A stretch of 64,000 bases of DNA from Cryptomeria japonica (taxonomy: Eukaryota > Streptophyta > Pinopsida > Cupressales > Cupressaceae): assembly GCF_030272615.1 (NCBI RefSeq), contig NC_081406.1, forward strand, positions 240,238,422-240,302,421, in the 5' to 3' direction. Under the pieces are notes generated by a model, which searched no databases, had not been told where the DNA came from, and saw only the letters and a list, made by a program, of their open reading frames with translations. Below, piece after piece: positions 57,730-64,000 of this stretch (the stretch's first letter is position 1; each line of letters starts with the position of its first letter). The position numbers and the translations under genes are program-made.

Positions 57730-59170
57730 TCAGTGAAAGGTTTGGTGAATATTTTTGCAACCTGCTCCGCTATAGGACAATATTGCAAATAAATGACTTG
57801 CTCCTGAATGAGCTCTCGGATACAGTGCATATGAATCTCTATGTGTTTGGTTCATTGGTGCTGGACCGGGTTCTTCGAGATTGCAATAACACTCTGATTG
57901 TTGCAATGTAGAACTATCGATCATGGAGTGGTGAACCCAAACTCTGTGAGAATCTGCTGGAGCCAAATGGTCTCAGTCGCTGCATTAATAGCACCTCGAT
58001 ACTCAGCCTCAGTCAAAGAGAGAGCAATAGCATGTTGCTTCTTGCTCTGCCAACAAATGGGGCCTAAACCAAGGTGAAAACTATAACTTGAAGTAGACTT
58101 ACGATCATCAAGATCGCCAGCCCAATCGGAGTCTGTATAACCAACCAAGTGAAGTCTTGTGCCTGCTACATAGTGAATCCCATAGTGATGTGTACCCTGG
58201 ATGTAATGAAGGATGCATTTGGCGGCTTTCCAATGAAGCTCATGTGGTTCCTACATGAAGTGGGAAACCATGGCAACTGCAAATGAAATATCAGGGCATG
58301 TATGGGTCAAGTAGATGAGACTACCCACAAGTTGATGATACAAAGTGGCATCAAGTAGTGGAGAAGAACACTAAGTCTCAAGCTTGACTCTTGAAAGAAA
58401 GGGAGTCGGTGCAGGCTTACAATCAACCATATGAAAGCATGCAAGTAGATCAAGAACATACTTGGGCTGTGATAGTGTAATCCCAAAAAGTTACTGTGAA
58501 ATCTCTATCCCGAGAAAGTAGTGCAAAAGACCCAAGTCAGTCATAGCAAATCTATCATGCAAAGCAGATTTGACCCTGCTAATGATGGATGCAGTACTCC
58601 CTGTAATGATCAAGTCATCAACATAGAGCACAAGTATCAAGTGAGAGTCATCCTGTCGCAAAATATAGACATTCAAATCAGAATGACACCTGGTGAACGC
58701 TGCTAAGAGAAGAAAGGAATCCATCATGGCATACCAAGCCCTAGGGGCCTGCTTAAGGCCATAGAGAGATTTCCTTAGTTTGCAAACCAAGGAAGTATCC
58801 TAGATGAAACCCTGTGGCTGCTCCATATAAATCTCCTCATCAAAGTCACCATGAAGAAAAGCACTCTTCACATCCATCTGATGTACAACCCAACCATGAG
58901 TTGCAGCAATAGCAAGTGTCAAGCGAATGGAGTTCATCTTGGCTACGGGCGCAAAGGTCTAAGTATAGTCAACACCTAGAACCTGAGAGAAACCTTTCGC
59001 AACAAGCCGAGCCTTATACTTATCCACACTACCATCCACAACATACTTGGTCTGATAGATCCACTTACATCAAACCATCTTTCTCCCCTTAGGGAGATGG
59101 ACTAAATCCCATGTGTTGTTCCTCATCAAGGAGCTATACTCTTCCTCCATAGCTTGGTCCCACTCAGGAG
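57730..59170 (-). pseudogene. Copia reverse transcriptase and RNase H regions (fossil)
   Basis: The block 58491-58790 shows YGLKQAPRAWY and the catalytic LYVDDLIITG. The block 57921-58148 shows the RNase H marks TDSDWAGDLDDRKSTSSY, CWQSKKQ and LSLTEAEY. Confidence 0.88.
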
Positions 59171-59173
59171 CCC

Positions 59174-60760
59174 CTAATGCTTCCCGAAATGTATGTGGAT
59201 CAAAAATGGTAGTAATGAATGCATGTGGAAGATCTTGATGCTGTGATCAAGTCCTCCGTGTATTTGAAGGATCCCCAACAAGAGAACCCATTGACTCAAG
59301 TGTTTGTCAAGCCCAACAAGGTCTAGGTGGATGTGGAGAATGAGGCTCCTCAACTGCAAGTGCACCCTGTGAAGGTGTAACCTGTGAGTTAGAGTTGAAG
59401 GAGTCTCATCATCTGAATCACTAGCATCACTATCCACAATGGAGGAAGGTGGAGGAGGTAGAGAGGCTAAGCTAGGAGAGCTTTCCTCAAAGTGAACACT
59501 CCTCTCAATGAACACCTCATGTGTCTCAATATCCATCAATCTATATGCCTTAACACCCTCAGGATATCCAACAAATATGAAAGGTCGACTTTCTGGTTCC
59601 AACACCTTGCATTTTTGCGGAGGTATGCGAGCCCATACTGGACACCCAAAGACTCTAAAATGTCTCACAATTGGTTTCCTACAAGCCCAAGCCTCAAAAG
59701 GAGTAATACCTTGCAAAGCTTTGTGAGAAACCCGATTCTGGATGTGTGTGGCACAACTGATAGCCTCGACCCAAAAGGCAAGATCAAGAGAACGTGCATG
59801 AATCATACAGCTAGCCATTTCTTTGAGAGTTCTATTCTTGTGTTCTGCAACTCTGTTCTACTGTGGAGTGTATGCTACAGAATGCTAAAGATCAACTCCC
59901 TCAAATGTACAAAAATTCTCAAGTCTCTTGTTCACATATTCCCTTCCATTATCTATACAAAGAATCTTCACCACTTTCCCAGATTGCTTCTCCACACGAG
60001 TCTTGAAGTCCTAAAATCTGTCAAATACTTCACTCTTATGAATAAGAAAGTAGACCCAAGTGAAGTGAGAGTAGTCATCAATGAAGGTGAGGACATAGCA
60101 GGCCTTACTAAATGAAGGTGCTGGAAATGGACTTGCTACATCACTGTGAACAAGTTGAAGAACTTCCAAAGCTCTCCAAGCTTTCCCTTTATCAAAATTT
60201 TCCTCGGGATGCTTGCCCATGGAACAAGCTGAACATACACCCTCTAAAAAATTGATTCGAGGTAGACCTGTGACCATGTCTTTAGTGTTGAGCTGCTGAA
60301 GATAACGGTAGTTGAGGTGACCAAACCACTCATGCCATAGCTTACTTTCTGAATTTGAATGAGTAAGCAAGGCCCTAGAAGGTGAACTTGGCACAAAGTG
60401 GGAGAATGAATAAAGCCTTGATTTGTCATTGACTTGTCCCACTGCTACCAAGGCATCATCATCAAGTTCCTTTACCACAACTGAATCTAGTGTAAACTCA
60501 ACCTTTTTCCCATTCCCATAGTGAGTGATTTGGTAGATAGAGAGAAGGTTGGTAGACAAGTTAGGAATGTAGAGAACATTCTCAAATGTTCCATCATCCA
60601 TGTCAACTAAACCTTTGCCCTCAACCTCTACTTGTGTATCATCACCTATGTAAATGTGAGGTACCTTAGATGGCTCCAATGAAGAAAACTGCTCCTTTAT
60701 AGAACCCATGTGATATGAGGCACTTGAGTCAAGTATCCACTGCTATGAAGAACTTGTTGT
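59174..60760 (-). pseudogene. Copia protease and integrase regions (fossil)
   Basis: The block 60011-60709 carries the protease flank and the pre-integrase segment (LWHEWFGHLNYRYL, CSACSMGK), then the integrase start (DDYSHFTWVYF). The block 59174-59818 carries the integrase end (FEAWACRKPIVRHFRVFGCP) and the acidic spacer. Confidence 0.85.
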
Positions 60761-60999
60761 AGCCACAAATGCTTGCCCTTTTCCCTTAGACTATGAGGAA
60801 GAAAAAGGAGATAAATCATTCTTTGTGTAGGCAGATGGCAAGTTGATGTTGTTTTTCTTAAGAAGATTAGTTAACTCATCAACTTGCTTTGTATGGCATT
60901 GATGCTCATCATGACCATACTTCTTGCTATATGCACAAGTTGGCTTATCCTTCTTAGGTGGTGTCCCCTTCTTGGAAGAGGATGAAAAATTGCCTTGTG

Positions 61000-61800
61000 A
61001 TGGAGAGGATGATTGTCCTTTTTCCTATTATGGCTGTGACTTAGATTGCTTCTTCTTCTTGTTGGACTCTTTACCTTGACTTCCTTGATTCCCTTGATTA
61101 GCCACCAAAGCCTTGGACTTTGAAGACTTGAGATACCCCATGTTCAACAACTTAGATTGTTCCAATATCAACATTTTTGTGAAAGCATCAAATGAAGGCA
61201 TAACATAGGAACTCCCCACTGTCAAACGATGAGTTTGGAAGCTAGACACAAATGTTGCATATTTTGGTGCAAGCTTGTCCAACAAGTTGAATATCAACTG
61301 AGCATCCTTTTTGTCAATTCCATAATCCTTAAGCTTTGCTCTTAGCTCATTTGCTTTGGTGACATAATCTTGGATTGTATCAAAACTCTTGGGATCCAAG
61401 TTGGTGAGATTATTGTCAATCTTATAACCTCTGATTTCATCAACTTGACCATACAATGAAACATATCCCAAGCATCTTTGATTGTAGTACACTTTTCAAT
61501 ATGAAAGATGAGGTCATCTGATACATAGTTGCACAAAGTTCCAAGAGCCATGCAATTCTTAATGAGCTATTCTAATTGAGTATTAGGATCAACCTTAGGA
61601 TCAGGTGGTGCTGCTATTGTTCCATCTATGTAATGCGTGAGACCTTTTTCCATTAATTTGCTCCATACTTTAATTTTCCATGATGCATAATTATGTGGAG
61701 TTAAAGGTGGAAATTTATGAAGATTCATTGTAACAAAAATGAAAGAGAAGAAGGAAAGAGAGGCACAATCACATGAGAAACCCCCCCCAAATTCACTCAA
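61000..61800 (-). pseudogene. Copia gag region (fossil)
   Basis: The start (MNLHKFPPLTPHNYASWKIK, near 61730) is the usual copia gag opening, followed by a helical core (TIQDYVTKANELRAKLKDYG). The end is Lys/Ser/Gln-rich. The untranslated leader lies between about 61800 and 62698. Confidence 0.8.
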
Positions 61801-62698
61801 TCAAAGAACCCCCCCAAAAGTGATGATTTGGCACTTTATACTTAGTGCATGTACAATGGGCCACTTGCAAAAAATGGCAAAGTGGACTTCTGATTTCAAT
61901 TTTACAATGCCTCAATAAATCCAAAAGAGACTCAAACTAATAATGCAAGAGATCTAAACTAAGATCCAATCAATTTACAAGTACCAAATAGGCCAAATAA
62001 GACCAATATCTGAAAGTACAACTTCTACTTAAAATCTCTGAAATCTGATCATAGATTATGAAAGTAGATGAAAAAACATGCACTTTCAAAAAAAAAGGGC
62101 ACCTGAAAAGGAGGTCGTATGAGCTCAAACGAGGCCTTTGAAGTTGCAGAATTGAGGATTGGACAGGTACAGCTGAGAGAATCTGAAAATTTCAAAAATC
62201 CTATGCAACAAAACTAGAAAATAACCACACCACTACGAAGAGCACAAAAAATTAGCCCAAATAAAAAAAAATTGCACCCAAAAAGGAGAAAAATTGAGCA
62301 AGTTATAGGCCTCCAAAGTTGACCCAAAAATCCAAACTGCTCAACGGAGAGGGGTCTAAAAATCTCCAAAGAAAATGCTAACTGGGCACTGACTAGGTGC
62401 TGCTAATTGGGCAGAAGATATGGATCCCAAAAATAATTTTCAATTTTTTTAAAAAAAATAAAAAATCCAAAAATTTCGCACCGTACCACCCAAATTGGGT
62501 AGAAAATTTCCTCCACACCCAAAAATTGATTTTCGCCAAAATAGGTCGAATTTATACTTAATTTTTATGGAAATAGCCTCCCAGATGCAATGGTGATGTC
62601 GAAAATGCTCCAAGATGCCTCCAAAAAGTGCAATTCCTTAGATCCAAAAATAGAAGCCTTCCACGATGTCTCCAAAAACCAATCAATGAAGCCCCAAT

Positions 62699-62711
62699 GG
62701 CTCTGATACCA
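62699..62711 (-). other. Primer binding site, initiator Met tRNA type
   Basis: The minus strand reads TGGTATCAGAGCC directly after the LTR, the standard complement of the plant initiator methionine tRNA 3' end used by many copia elements. Confidence 0.93.
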
Positions 62712-63163
62712 TGTGAGGTTTTGCCAAGATCAAGGGCACAATGAAAAGTATAAAAATAGAGACAGAAGAATGACAAGAACAAATTGTATTCTCATCAATA
62801 TGAAAATGATCAACTGGATTCACTAATACAATGAATATAGGCCTTCTTATATAGGCAAGGCCATATGGATGTACGAGCACACAATCATGACATGTGGCTC
62901 AATGAGAAAAAAAGGGTAGGTAAGAAATACTAGGGGTAGGTAGGATAAATAATATAATATTCCACAAGAGGTGGATGACCCACCGAATGTGGAGTGTAAC
63001 AACAAAACAAGACCACAAAAGGTGGAATTTCTCCTACAAGCTCTATCCCTATGTGCACACTTCCCTAAGTGTCTCAAATCCAAACTATGAAGTGATGCAT
63101 TATCCTAAGTTAACTTAAGTAAAGTGTAATAATATCCATAATGAATATTTATTTACACCAACA
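62712..63163 (-). repeat. Right (5') LTR of the full-length copia element
   Basis: TGTGAGGTTTTGCC to TTACACCAACA, 452 bp. It adjoins the primer site on its inner side. Confidence 0.95.
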
Positions 63164-64000
63164 GTACCCAAATCTTCCACAAACATAACATCTTACATTC
63201 ATTCTTCTGTTTTCTTAATTGTGACCAATCTTGTTGCATTTAGAACATTGACTGGTGGGTGCATTAATGTTCTGATTGTTTCTAGATCTACACTGATTTG
63301 TTGTATGACCATATTTGTTATAGTTAAAGAATTTCCCATTAAATTTGTAGGCATTAGGTTGTCTTAGCGGTTTACTATGATCATGATTGTTTGTAGTACT
63401 GGAACTTTCACCAACTTCAAATCCAAGTCCATTAGTCTCTCCATTAGGTTTCTGACTTTTCAACATACCATCAAGTTCTTCTGAACTTTTCTTGAATTTC
63501 TCTTTATGTTGCTTTGCAGTAGCCAACTCATTTTCCAAAAATTCCTTCTATCTCATAAGTTCAGTTTTATCATGTTCCATGTGAGTCAGATGTCTTTAAC
63601 ATATCATTTTCATGACTAAGTCTTAAATTTTCATTTCCAACATCATTGAGTCTCCTAGTCAAGTCATCTTCCTTCTTCTTTCTGTCTTCAATGTCTTTAC
63701 AAAATCTCATATTCATGTCTTGCATTTCATTCCTCAAGGTCATGTTTTCTTGCCTCATCTTGCTTACAAGATCATTAAGAGTTTCTTTTTCATCATCATC
63801 ATTTTGTATCTTCTCATGAAGTTCTCTTCTTTTGTTTCTAGCAATAGTGAGATTCTCTTAGAACATCTTCAAGTTTGATATTCTTCAACTTTTCTGCATC
63901 AAAGATTGCAAGAGTTGTTTCCAATTGCTTTCTCAAGTTTTCCATCTGTACTGGTGTCAGAATCTTCCTCAAGTTGTTAGGCTTTTAAAAATAGAGGACA
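63164..64000 (-). mobile_element. Gag of the target LTR element, right part, runs off the window (fossil)
   Basis: The minus strand encodes a long Glu/Lys-rich coiled coil (63570-63758 and 63430-63540, with KFKKSSEELDGMLKSQK), then two knuckle-like Cys/His segments (NYNKYGHTTNQC, CSKCNKIGHN). The coiled coil before the knuckles with a KSSEELD-type motif resembles gag of Sirevirus-side copia elements; that assignment is from memory. The rest of gag is at 56690-56942. Confidence 0.65.

Larger units (their letters stand above)
56943..63163 (-). mobile_element. Full-length Ty1/copia retrotransposon, broken
   Basis: Two LTRs (451 and 452 bp), a primer site matching initiator Met tRNA, gag, protease, integrase, reverse transcriptase, RNase H and a polypurine tract are all present in minus orientation. 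Flanking pentamers GTGCC and GTACC match at four of five bases, a decayed target duplication. The coding region is interrupted about ten times, so it is inactive. The LTRs show about 16 substitutions in 450 bp (about 3.5%) by eye. With slow conifer-like rates that would be several million years; the rate is an assumption. It sits inside the gag of another element. Confidence 0.95.

Noticed and set aside
1-64000. tRNA, rRNA and organellar insertions
   Set aside because: No cloverleaf-type A and B boxes in the right spacing and no plastid, mitochondrial or ribosomal sequence were recognised by eye; the Met-tRNA match at 62699 is a primer site.

Overview
The window looks like a gene-poor stretch of a large, AT-rich plant genome, and a conifer or other gymnosperm is my best guess. 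The case rests on plant-type Ty1/copia and Ty3/gypsy elements, an initiator-Met tRNA primer site, nested LTR elements, spliced plant DNA-transposon exons, and one amaranthin-type lectin gene. The conifer assignment is inference from repeat style, not from a diagnostic gene.

Layout. 1-3.8 kb: the 3' part of a DNA transposon, with an acidic protein tail followed by an exon-intron gene resembling the plant Ptta/En-Spm transposase family. 4.6-8.3 kb (minus): a large interrupted reading frame of an unrecognised family, preceded by a CpG-rich leader with a 478-bp tandem duplication. 10.35-13.5 kb: a 5'-truncated copia fossil with its 3' LTR. 14.2-16.7 kb: a solo copia LTR and a gypsy protease fragment. 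17.7-20.05 kb (minus) and 23.0-25.5 kb (plus): two diverged copies of one LINE-like element with RNase H, a second ORF of unknown family (called ORF-X here) and a shared 3' end. 25.8-33 kb: a minisatellite, a long hairpin, an LTR-like block and weak repeats. 34-36.6 kb: a gypsy fossil ending against a third ORF-X fragment.

38.58-39.95 kb holds the only clearly intact host gene. It is an intronless 454-residue protein with two amaranthin-like lectin domains and an aerolysin-like module. It has a TATA box and start context, and repeat arrays lie on both sides.

42.5-52.1 kb: a complete-ended gag-protease LTR element (perfect 5-bp target duplication, no polymerase seen) inserted into an older gag-bearing relative. 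53.5-56.4 kb (minus): a second large unrecognised ORF with coiled-coil and low-complexity parts. 56.9-63.2 kb: a full-length but broken copia element (LTRs about 3.5% different by eye) inserted into the gag of another element whose halves flank it.

Apart from the lectin-aerolysin gene, nothing here forms a host pathway. The most novel material is the RNase H plus ORF-X element family, the two large unclassified ORFs, and the structured repeats around the lectin gene. All similarity and divergence statements were made by eye.
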